From PCC-10605 sp964409355 (GTDB lineage Bacteria > Cyanobacteriota > Cyanobacteriia > Cyanobacteriales > Cyanobacteriaceae): a stretch of 13,184 nucleotides of DNA. Under the pieces are notes generated by a model, which worked only from the letters and a program-made list of their open reading frames with translations, was not told the origin of the DNA and searched no databases. Every line of letters begins with the position of its first letter. Within the stretch, counting starts at the first letter, position 1. The translations under genes were made by a program, and so were the position numbers. Positions 1 to 6,816 of the stretch are shown one piece after another. Location of the stretch: assembly GCA_964409355.1 (NCBI GenBank), contig CAYPDC010000113.1, positions 1 to 13,184 of the forward strand, in the 5' to 3' direction.

Positions 1-1
1 T

Positions 2-118
2 TATTATACATCTCCTGAAGGTGTTTGTGTTCCTATCAATTATCGGCTATATAATGTAGTAAGAGAGGATTTTAAGCAGTGGCATCATCGTCATTGGGGA
101 ATAGAATGTTCTTCATAA
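2..118 (+). pseudogene. C-terminal remnant of an IS701/IS4-like DDE transposase
   Basis: An open frame enters from the left edge and stops at TAA 116-118, giving 38 residues. The first part reads YYTSPEGVCVPINYRLYN, resembling the mid-protein 'PVNYRLY' segment of IS701/DDE_5-type transposases. The last part, HHRHWGIEC, resembles the catalytic-Glu 'HWGIE.YHRAIKQ' block that lies much further downstream in intact members. Finding the two about ten residues apart, with a stop just where the Glu helix should continue, suggests an internally deleted and truncated relic. Family assignment is from remembered motifs only. It could instead be an unrelated protein tail. Confidence 0.42.
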
Positions 119-169
119 GAACTATTTTTAAGCATTGTAACATATTATTTTGATTTCCCTTTTGCTTAA

Positions 170-946
170 TCAAGGCGATCGATTCTTGGAACTTATTTTT
201 TCTTATGCACATTTAGTGATTTTTGTCAATGCGTAACTCCTATAGAAGACGATTTTCCCTATTTTCAGAATAAAACCAATGATATAGAAGTCTTTTATAA
301 TTCATCAGGTCAGCCTAATCTTGAAAAAGTTTTATATCTTAAACCTGATTTAATTCTCGTTATCTCTCATTCAGGGTTTGAACCAATCTATGACAATCTA
401 TCACAAATTGCACCGACCGTAATTTTGCCTTGGCAGGAAACTAAAGGCGACTGGAAAAAACATCCCGAAGATGCAGGAAGGGTTTTTAATAAAACCGAAA
501 TCGCTGATCAATTAATGGATGATTATGATAATCGCATTCAAGAATTGAAAAGTTTAAAGGGCGATCGCCCTCCTCCGAAAATCTCATTTATCTATGTCGC
601 TGATGGGCAAATTGTCATTACTCGTCAAAAATCTTTTGCTGGTGGTATCTTACATGAGTTGGGATTTTTGAATCCTCTCTTTACCGACTCTGGAGATAAT
701 GACTTGTCTATTTCTGAAGAAATCTTACCTACTATTGATAGTGATATTCTCTTTGTCGCACCATTAAAAAAAGATGATCGATCGGTGATTGAAAAACTAC
801 AAAAAAAGCCTTTATGGTCAAAAGTCAAAGCAGTACAAAACAACCAAGTATATGTCGTGGATTTTTCCGTGTGGCGTGGACTTAATATTTTTGCCGCCCA
901 TGAAGTGCTTAACGATCTTGAAAAATATCTTGTAAATACTCCTTAA
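170..946 (+). pseudogene. FecB-like iron-siderophore ABC transporter substrate-binding protein, 5'-truncated and frameshifted
   Basis: The frame is open from 170 to the TAA at 944-946. From about 233 (VTPIEDDFPYF) onward it reads as a FecB/TroA-type periplasmic binding protein: a 'QPNLEKVLYLKPDLILV' block (NLE..L.LKPDLI), 'GILHELGF' and a C-terminal 'W......NQVYVVD' block. There is no signal peptide or lipobox, and the product would be about 235 residues against the usual 300-350. Just upstream the homologous reading continues in another frame (ELIFSYAHLVIFVNA, 186-232) and meets the VTPI segment at 'gcgtaac' (231-237). Restoring one base there joins them, so a 1-nt deletion is inferred. The N-terminal lobe beyond that is gone, with stop codons and the transposase relic upstream. 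The longest start-to-stop ORF uses TTG 425 and lacks half the fold, so it is probably non-functional. In an intact system the protein would deliver ferric siderophore to a FecCD permease. Confidence 0.75.
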
Positions 947-951
947 ATATT

Positions 952-1323
952 ATGGCTAAACATACTTTATTCGTCTGTAAATCTTGTCATCGTGCCTCCC
1001 AAGAGCGTCCCGAAAATCCGCCTTTTGATGGTGACATTTTTCTTGACAAAATTAAATCTATGTGCTATACAAAATTCCCTGATGATGCGATCGAAATTCG
1101 CTCTGTAGGGTGTTTATGGGCGTGCGATCGAGGTTGCGTTGTCTCTGTGGCTAGTCTTGATAAACCTACTTATTTGTTTGTCAATCTTACCCCCGAAGAA
1201 AGCACACTCCCCTTAATGGAATTTCTGCAATTATATCTCCAGAGTAAAAAAGGTAATATCCCCTGGAAACAATTACCCGAAGATTTGCAATCTAAAATTT
1301 TCGCCCAAATTCCACCCTTGTAA
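952..1323 (+). CDS. DUF1636 family cysteine-rich metal-binding (2Fe-2S ferredoxin-like) protein
   Basis: This 123-residue protein matches the DUF1636 family, whose members have a thioredoxin-like 2Fe-2S ferredoxin fold. A CxxC pair sits near the N-terminus (Cys9, Cys12) and a C-x3-C-x3-C cluster in the middle (Cys54, Cys58, Cys62), with one more Cys at 38. The 'VGCLWACDRGC' block and the C-terminal 'KKGNIPWKQLPE' block are typical of cyanobacterial members. No signal peptide is seen, so it is cytoplasmic. ATG 952 lies 5 bases after the FecB relic's stop, and its own stop directly abuts the next ATG, so it reads as part of one transcription unit. Family members often sit beside iron-siderophore or cobalamin genes, so a redox or metal-handling role in the cytoplasm is an inference. 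Specific function is unknown. Confidence 0.85.
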   Translation: MAKHTLFVCKSCHRASQERPENPPFDGDIFLDKIKSMCYTKFPDDAIEIRSVGCLWACDRGCVVSVASLDKPTYLFVNLTPEESTLPLMEFLQLYLQSKKGNIPWKQLPEDLQSKIFAQIPPL

Positions 1324-1464
1324 ATGATTCCTTCTAATGAAGATGAAATTCAACAAGCATTTCAAAGATTATCCGTAACGGTTAATTCAGCTTTGGCAGA
1401 AAGTGGATTATCTGAAGATCAACTAAGTGAAGCCTTGAACTTATCTTTAAAAGAAGAGGAATAA
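1324..1464 (+). CDS. small acidic protein, candidate antitoxin of the adjacent PIN toxin
   Basis: This 46-codon ORF starts at an ATG that directly follows the preceding TAA (TAAATG) and ends one base before the GTG of the PIN-domain gene. The predicted protein is acidic and looks helical: MIPSNEDEIQQAFQRLS, then a Leu/Ser/Glu-rich second half ending KEEE. It has no Cys and no recognisable DNA-binding motif (no AbrB, RHH or HTH pattern). Very small acidic partners directly upstream of, and coupled to, a PIN RNase are the classic type II toxin-antitoxin arrangement, so an antitoxin role is inferred from position and size rather than family. The Shine-Dalgarno sequence for the toxin lies inside its last codons. 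A role unrelated to the PIN protein is possible. Confidence 0.65.
   Translation: MIPSNEDEIQQAFQRLSVTVNSALAESGLSEDQLSEALNLSLKEEE
1456..1460 (+). promoter_or_regulatory. Shine-Dalgarno GAGGA for the GTG-started PIN gene
   Basis: GAGGA lies 5 bases before GTG 1466 and inside the last codons of the upstream small ORF. It is the clearest ribosome-binding site in the window and supports the GTG start. Its position implies translational coupling: ribosomes finishing the small protein stop one base before the toxin start. Confidence 0.6.
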
Positions 1465-1465
1465 A

Positions 1466-1906
1466 GTGCGCTTAGTTATTGATGTTAATATTTTGGTGGC
1501 AGAATTGATTCGTCAACGGGGAAGAGAGTTAATTCTTCATTCTACATGGGAACTTTATATGCCTGAAAAACAATGGGAAGAGGCTTGTTATGAGTTAGAT
1601 AAAAGAATGAAAATTATGACTAAAAAGGGCATTTTTTCACCTCAAACAGCAGAAAATTTGTTGAAAGAAGCACTCTATCTTACTGAATTAAAAGTTTCTT
1701 TTATTCCTTTTGAATTTTACTCTCACTATGAAACCATAGCATTAAGTCGTATCCCTCGTGATCCAGATGATTGGCATACGGTTGCTTTAGCTTTATCAAT
1801 AAATGCGGGAATTTGGACAAATGATCAGGATTTTTTAGGCTGTGGTATAGCAACTTGGAAAACAGATACTTTAATTTCCTATTTAACTCAGGAATATAAA
1901 CTCTAA
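1466..1906 (+). CDS. PIN-domain ribonuclease, probable type II toxin
   Basis: A 146-residue single PIN domain, the usual size for toxins of the VapC-like superfamily. The acidic active-site set is visible: Asp6 in 'VIDVNILV' at the first strand, Glu43 in 'YELDKR', Asp102 in the 'RDPDDWH' block, and Asp120/Asp122 in 'IWTNDQDFLG', the usual T-x-D-x-D loop. These residues normally bind Mg2+/Mn2+ for RNA cleavage, so it is probably catalytically intact. It starts with GTG, one base after the small acidic ORF and behind a good GAGGA site, consistent with a coupled antitoxin-toxin pair. RNA target is unknown. The pair sits between a DUF1636 gene and an ABC transporter on the same strand, so it may share their transcript. 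PIN family is near certain; toxin role is inferred. Confidence 0.85.
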   Translation: MRLVIDVNILVAELIRQRGRELILHSTWELYMPEKQWEEACYELDKRMKIMTKKGIFSPQTAENLLKEALYLTELKVSFIPFEFYSHYETIALSRIPRDPDDWHTVALALSINAGIWTNDQDFLGCGIATWKTDTLISYLTQEYKL

Positions 1907-1924
1907 AAAAATATTTCCTTACCT

Positions 1925-3715
1925 ATGCAATTTTCTCAAATAAAACAATATCATCCTCTTTTCAGACTATTAAAATACAGCAAAAACTATCAAACTCAAA
2001 TATCGATCGCAACTATTGCTACTATTTTAAATACTATTTTCGATCTTGCCCCTTCCTATTTAATTGGGGTGGCGGTGGATATTGTCGTGCTAAAAGAAGA
2101 CTCATTTATCGCTCAATTTGGGGTTACTAATACTATCCATCAATTAGCCATTCTTTCCTTGATTACCCTGTTAGTGTGGACTTTAGAATCCCTCTCACAG
2201 TTTATTTATGAGCGTCTTTGGCGCAACCTTGCCCAAACTTTGCAACATGAATTAAGATTTGATGCCTATAGTCATTTACAAGAATTAGAGTTAAGCTATT
2301 TTGAAGAACGATCGACAGGTACGCTATTATCTATCTTAAACGATGACATTAATCAACTGGAGCGATTTTTAGATTCGGGCGCTGAGAGTATTATTCGTTT
2401 TATCACTACCATTATTTTTGTAGGTAGTTCTTTTATACTAATTGCTCCTCAAGTGGCATGGTTAGCCATTTTACCTATTCCTCTTATTTTATGGGGATCA
2501 TTGGCATTTCAAAAACGACTCGCCCCCCTTTATGCAGATGTCAGGGATAAAGCAGGATTGATTAATACTCGTCTAGCTAACAATATTTCGGGCATTGCTA
2601 CCATTAAAAGTTTTACAGCCGAAATTTACGAACAATCACGGGTAAAGACAGAAAGTGAAGCCTATCGCCGTAGTAACCGCAGTGCCATCGCCCTTTCTTC
2701 GGCTTTTATTCCTGCTATTCGTTTAATCATCGTCATGGGCTTTATTGCAACTTTGTTTTTTGGGGGGGTTGCCGTGAGTCAAAACCAATTAACCGTAGGT
2801 ACTTACGGCTTTATGGTGTTTATCGTTCAATATCTTCTATGGCCTTTTGCTACTTTAAGCGAATTAATGGATCAATATCAACGGGCAATGGCTTCCATTC
2901 GCCGAGTTATGGGTTTACTTGATACTCCCATCGCCATTCATTCAGGAAGTAAAACTTTTACTAAGGGCGAAATTCGAGGCGAGATTAAAATTTCTCATGT
3001 GGATTTTTCCTATAGTAACGGGGTAAATGTGCTAAAAAATTTATCTATGCACATCCAAGCTAAAAGTAATATCGGGATTGTGGGCGCAACAGGTTCAGGA
3101 AAAAGCACTTTAGTTAAATTATTACTACGATTTTATGAAATTGATCACGGAGAAATTACCCTTGATGGTATCAATATTCAGGACTTATATTTACATGATC
3201 TTAGATGTGCGATCGCATGGGTGAGTCAAGATGTGTTTTTATTTCATGGTACGATCGCAGAAAATATTGCCTATGGTAACTTTGACGCTACTTTAACAGA
3301 AATTATCCAAGCCGCCAAATTAGCAGAATGTGATGACTTTATTCAACAAATGCCTCAAGGATACGATACCATTGTGGGAGAAAGGGGACAAAAACTCTCA
3401 GGAGGACAAAGACAACGCATTGCGATCGCCCGTGCTATTCTTAAAAATCCCCCCATTTTAATCTTAGATGAGGCTACCTCCGCAGTGGATAACGAAACCG
3501 AAGCCGCTATCCAAAAATCTTTACAAGTGATTACTAGAGACAGAACAACTATTGCCATCGCCCATCGTCTTTCGACTATAAGGAATTGCGATCGAATTTA
3601 TGTCATGGATAAAGGGCAGATAGTCGAACAAGGGAAACATGAAGAATTATTGGCATTAGAAGGAATTTATCATAGCCTTTGGGCGGTGCAGTCAGGAATA
3701 TTTGATTGTCAATAG
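1925..3715 (+). CDS. ABC exporter half-transporter (fused membrane and ATPase domains)
   Basis: A 596-residue protein with a type I exporter membrane domain (about residues 20-320, six predicted helices) followed by an ATPase domain (about 350-590). All nucleotide-binding motifs are intact: Walker A GATGSGKST at 387-395, Q-loop Gln435, signature LSGGQ 491-495, Walker B ILILDEA 511-517 with Glu516, D-loop SAVD 519-522, H-loop His547. It should dimerise in the plasma membrane to export lipid, peptide or small molecule. The substrate cannot be read from sequence. The neighbouring siderophore-type genes make siderophore export or handling a possibility, but this is context only. ATG 1925 is 18 bases after the PIN stop without a clear Shine-Dalgarno site. 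The stop lies 23 bases from the end of the converging permease gene, with no hairpin between them, so transcripts from the two strands may overlap. Confidence 0.93.
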   Translation: MQFSQIKQYHPLFRLLKYSKNYQTQISIATIATILNTIFDLAPSYLIGVAVDIVVLKEDSFIAQFGVTNTIHQLAILSLITLLVWTLESLSQFIYERLWRNLAQTLQHELRFDAYSHLQELELSYFEERSTGTLLSILNDDINQLERFLDSGAESIIRFITTIIFVGSSFILIAPQVAWLAILPIPLILWGSLAFQKRLAPLYADVRDKAGLINTRLANNISGIATIKSFTAEIYEQSRVKTESEAYRRSNRSAIALSSAFIPAIRLIIVMGFIATLFFGGVAVSQNQLTVGTYGFMVFIVQYLLWPFATLSELMDQYQRAMASIRRVMGLLDTPIAIHSGSKTFTKGEIRGEIKISHVDFSYSNGVNVLKNLSMHIQAKSNIGIVGATGSGKSTLVKLLLRFYEIDHGEITLDGINIQDLYLHDLRCAIAWVSQDVFLFHGTIAENIAYGNFDATLTEIIQAAKLAECDDFIQQMPQGYDTIVGERGQKLSGGQRQRIAIARAILKNPPILILDEATSAVDNETEAAIQKSLQVITRDRTTIAIAHRLSTIRNCDRIYVMDKGQIVEQGKHEELLALEGIYHSLWAVQSGIFDCQ

Positions 3716-3738
3716 TTTTCTTTTGCCAACTAAGGAAA

Positions 3739-4776
3739 TTAACGGGATTTACTTAACAAAAAGAGAAAATAAGGAACACCAATAATAGCTGTAATAATAC
3801 CGCAAGGTAACTCTAAGGGACTAAATAAAACTCTTCCCAGTAAGTCAGCCGTCACCACTAATAACCCCCCCGTCAATGCGCAAATAGGAATTAAGCCTTG
3901 ATGAGTATTCCCTACTAGCAAACGGGCAATATGAGGAGAAACCAACCCGACAAAACTAAGAGAACCGGCGATCGCCACACTGGCACTAGAAAGAGCTACA
4001 CTGGAGATTAAAAGGGTTAATTGGGTTTTTTGTAGGGGTAAGCCTAATCCCTTGCTTAAATTTTCTCCTAAATGAAGACTATTTAATTCTTTACTCATTA
4101 TCCACGTCACAAGGGTAAAAATGACAATCCACGGCAGTAAAATTAAAACCTGTGTCATGGTTTTTCCATAGACGCTACCCGTTAACCAGACTAAGGCTTG
4201 AGAAACACTGTTAATCTCGCCAAAGGTTGTAATAATATTGGTGATAGCAGAAACGATGAAATTAAAGCCAATACCCACTAATATCAAACGGATAATCGAA
4301 TTTTCTCCTTGCCACGCCACTGCATAAATAGCTAATGCTACCAATATCCCCCCTATAAAAGCAGAAAAAGGTAATAAGGCAATGGGTAAAGAAGGAAAAA
4401 TCACGATGAATAAAACGGCGGCTAATCCTGCACCTGCATTTATACCTATAATACTAGGATCTGCTAATGGGTTACGAGTAATAGTTTGCATGATACAACC
4501 AGCGACCGCCAACCCAACTCCCACTAACCAAGCGGTAAGGGTGCGAGGTAAACGAAGGGTATTGATAATAAATTGAAAATCCGATTCGGTGTTAAATCCT
4601 AAGAGGGTTTTAATGACATCTAGGGGGGAAATATAATATTCGCCGTAACTAATGCTAACGGTAATGGCAATTAATGATAGTATGGTTAAAACTACCAGAG
4701 TTTTTGGTACTCTACTATCTAACCATAGCGAAAAAGATGGTCGGTGCGATCGAATTACAATAAAAGAATCTTTCAT
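3739..4776 (-). CDS. FecCD-family iron-siderophore ABC transporter permease
   Basis: About 345 residues with roughly ten hydrophobic segments, full length for the FecCD/BtuC family. Diagnostic blocks (numbered from the chosen start) are LRLPRTL 74-80, TRNPLADPSIIG 100-111, WLTGS 197-201, GLVSPHIARLLVG 277-289 and a C-terminal 'IGVPYF' at 332-337. It would form half of the inner-membrane channel taking ferric siderophore (or heme or cobalamin) from a periplasmic binding protein, powered by a FecE-type ATPase. Neither that ATPase nor a second permease is in the window, and the nearby binding protein is a relic. An in-frame TTG at 4806 adds ten residues. ATG 4776 is preferred because it has GAAGG upstream and a possible -10 box lies immediately before the TTG. 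Iron specificity is inferred from family and context. Confidence 0.9.
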   Translation of the reverse strand: MKDSFIVIRSHRPSFSLWLDSRVPKTLVVLTILSLIAITVSISYGEYYISPLDVIKTLLGFNTESDFQFIINTLRLPRTLTAWLVGVGLAVAGCIMQTITRNPLADPSIIGINAGAGLAAVLFIVIFPSLPIALLPFSAFIGGILVALAIYAVAWQGENSIIRLILVGIGFNFIVSAITNIITTFGEINSVSQALVWLTGSVYGKTMTQVLILLPWIVIFTLVTWIMSKELNSLHLGENLSKGLGLPLQKTQLTLLISSVALSSASVAIAGSLSFVGLVSPHIARLLVGNTHQGLIPICALTGGLLVVTADLLGRVLFSPLELPCGIITAIIGVPYFLFLLSKSR

Positions 4777-4816
4777 AAAGAGAATACCTTCGACAAAATA
4801 TACCAATTCTATTTGA

Positions 4817-4845
4817 TTTATAGTAAAGCATTTTCCCTAGAGCAA
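4817..4845 (-). promoter_or_regulatory. possible promoter of the FecCD-type permease
   Basis: On the - strand a TATAAA (4817-4822) lies 18 bases downstream of TTTGCT (4841-4846), a weak -35 match. The inferred transcription start would be close to 4810, about 33 bases before ATG 4776, which favours that start over TTG 4806. No convincing Fur-box palindrome was recognised here. Confidence 0.28.
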
Positions 4846-4995
4846 AGGATGTAAGGTCATTTTTTGCCACAAACAAATAGTTTAATAATTTAAGATTGCT
4901 ATAGTAGTCCTAAATGATTCGTGAGATTATAGTTAATAATAAATCAGAAAAGAGGCGATCGCTTTCAATAAATATTTTTTACCAACAATAAATAA

Positions 4996-5021
4996 TTGCA
5001 TATCATCCCGCAATGATGCAA
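4996..5021 (-). terminator. possible terminator after the GH13 amylase gene
   Basis: An imperfect hairpin begins 9 bases after the amylase stop. TTGC+ATCAT pairs with ATGAT+GCAA, with a two-base bulge on one arm and a loop of about six bases, and a T-rich tract (TTATTTATTG) follows on the - strand. The stem is short and bulged, so it is a weak call. The rest of the spacer up to 4776 holds one HIP1 site (4955-4962) and nothing else recognised. Confidence 0.38.
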
Positions 5022-5029
5022 CGCCGATA

Positions 5030-6526
5030 TTAGCTTGTTTTGTATTGAAGCATACTTAAATTAAAAATATTCCCACTGCGAGGCAATAAATCAAAAACAA
5101 TATTTTCTTGTCCCTCTATTTCTTCATAAGTAAATTTACTAAGTCCAAATAGTTTTTCCTTAATTTTAATAGGAAAATGACATAGATTTAGTTTCAGATT
5201 ATGAGGTTGACTATCGATATTAACAACAATCATGAGGGTTTCCTCTCGATAATTACGACTAAAAATATAAATATCATTATCGGCGTATAAAGGTTGATAA
5301 TTGCCCCTTCTCAAAGCAATATATTGATGTCTTAATTGAATTAAATCTCGATGATATTTAAGTAACTCTTGATTCCATAATTGTTTTGGAGGAAAAACAC
5401 GCCGTGAGTCAGGATCTAAACCCCCGGCTAAACCAACCTCATCCCCATAATAGATACTGGGGGAGCCGGGGAAAGTAAACAGCAGTAAAGTTGCAATTTC
5501 AACGGTTTTAAGATCTCCTCCTGCAATGGTTAACAGTCTCGCTGTATCATGACTGGCAAGAAGATTGAGTTGGGTTAAGGTGATTTCCCAATCGTAGAGA
5601 TTCAGTAAATGATGTATTCTTTGGGCATATTTACGAGGATTTAAGGCAGGATAGGGATAATAAGGAGGAATATCGACGTGTTGACGTAAGATGCGATCGC
5701 CTCCTGCAAAAGCGAGAGTTGCTTCGGTAAATTGATAATTCATTACTCCATCAAATTGCGTACCATCGAGCCATTTTTCGGCCGGTTTCCAGATTTCTCC
5801 AACAATATAGGCTTCAGGATTGATTTTTTTCACTCTTTCTCTGAATTCTTGCCAAAAACCCTCTGCTTTCACTTGATCTGGCACATCCAAACGCCAACCG
5901 TCAATGCCTTGACGTAACCAATATTCTGCCACTTGCATAATATACTCCCTCACGGCGGGATTATGATGATTAAACTGAGGTAAGGCACGATTACCCACCC
6001 AACTGGCATAATTAGCAGGTAAAGAACCATCATAGGCAGAAACAGGCCATTTTTCAATCTTAAACCAATCTAACCAAGGGGAAAAAGGTCCATTTTCGAG
6101 AATGTCATTAAAAAAGAAAAATCCTCTCCCCACATGATTGAAAACACCGTCAAGGATAACCTTTATATTGCGTTGATGTGCCTGTTTTAAAAACTCCTCA
6201 AAGGCATAATTTCCCCCCAATAAGGGATCAACTTGATAGTAGTCATGGGTATGATAACGATGGTTACAAGTCGATTGAAAAATAGGAGTAAAATAAATGG
6301 CATTTATGCCTAAATCCTTGATATAATCTAACTTTTCAATAATGCCCCAAAAATTCCCCCCTTTATACCCTTGAGGAGTGGGTTGACTATGCCATGATTC
6401 GAGATTATTAGCGTTAATATGTCCGTAGTGAGATCGAGGCGGGTTTCCGCTGGAGAAGCGATCGGGAAATATCTGATAAAAAACTGCATCCTTAACCCAT
6501 TCTGGTGTTTTGATAACCATTGTCAT
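5030..6526 (-). CDS. GH13 alpha-amylase family enzyme (neopullulanase/cyclomaltodextrinase-like)
   Basis: About 498 residues with the alpha-amylase (beta/alpha)8 barrel and a short C-terminal beta domain. Conserved GH13 regions, numbered from the chosen ATG, are: region I DGVFNHVG 126-133; region II GWRLDVPDQV 210-219 with the nucleophile Asp214; region III VGEIW 242-246 with the acid/base Glu244; and region IV LASHDT 323-328 with the stabilising Asp327. The opening 'WVKDAVFYQIFPDRF' and 'GDEVGLAGG' near 361 are typical of neopullulanase/maltodextrin-hydrolysing members. No signal peptide is evident, so it probably works in the cytoplasm on glycogen-derived maltodextrins or cyclodextrins. GTG 6544 would add six residues; ATG 6526 or ATG 6520 fit the family N-terminus better, and none has a strong Shine-Dalgarno site. 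Catalytic residues are complete; exact substrate (alpha-1,4, alpha-1,6 or cyclic) cannot be told. Confidence 0.92.
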   Translation of the reverse strand: MTMVIKTPEWVKDAVFYQIFPDRFSSGNPPRSHYGHINANNLESWHSQPTPQGYKGGNFWGIIEKLDYIKDLGINAIYFTPIFQSTCNHRYHTHDYYQVDPLLGGNYAFEEFLKQAHQRNIKVILDGVFNHVGRGFFFFNDILENGPFSPWLDWFKIEKWPVSAYDGSLPANYASWVGNRALPQFNHHNPAVREYIMQVAEYWLRQGIDGWRLDVPDQVKAEGFWQEFRERVKKINPEAYIVGEIWKPAEKWLDGTQFDGVMNYQFTEATLAFAGGDRILRQHVDIPPYYPYPALNPRKYAQRIHHLLNLYDWEITLTQLNLLASHDTARLLTIAGGDLKTVEIATLLLFTFPGSPSIYYGDEVGLAGGLDPDSRRVFPPKQLWNQELLKYHRDLIQLRHQYIALRRGNYQPLYADNDIYIFSRNYREETLMIVVNIDSQPHNLKLNLCHFPIKIKEKLFGLSKFTYEEIEGQENIVFDLLPRSGNIFNLSMLQYKTS

Positions 6527-6748
6527 GATTTTCTGTTGTGCCACTTCTAGTTAAACATACAATGAATCATCGGGATTTATTCAATTTTGATATGTTTCTT
6601 AACTTTATCCTTCATCAGAAAATGAAAAAGGTTGAATAATATTTGAAGATAGTTGATTGCTTATTTCCCGTTCAGAAAAAAATTTAGAAAAATTAGAGCT
6701 TTATTTACAAATCTATGCTATAATAGTTTGCAAGGACAGGGAAAAGGG

Positions 6749-6781
6749 GAAAGGTAATGGGCTTTACGCCCATTACCTTTC
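6749..6781 (-). terminator. perfect 14-bp hairpin downstream of argZ
   Basis: A perfect inverted repeat, GAAAGGTAATGGGC (6749-6762) against GCCCATTACCTTTC (6768-6781), with a 5-base loop, 36 bases past the argZ stop. On the - strand it runs into CCCCTTTTCCC, a mixed pyrimidine tract rather than a clean T-run. A second small GGG/CCC hairpin (about 6784-6795) sits between it and the gene. A terminator or 3'-stabilising structure for argZ is most likely. The rest of the 6545-6748 spacer shows no gene. It does contain a TATAAT at 6718-6723 on + without a matching -35 or downstream ORF of merit. Confidence 0.6.
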
Positions 6782-6816
6782 TTGGGGTTTCATCCCTTAC
6801 ATAGCTCTCTTCATAA

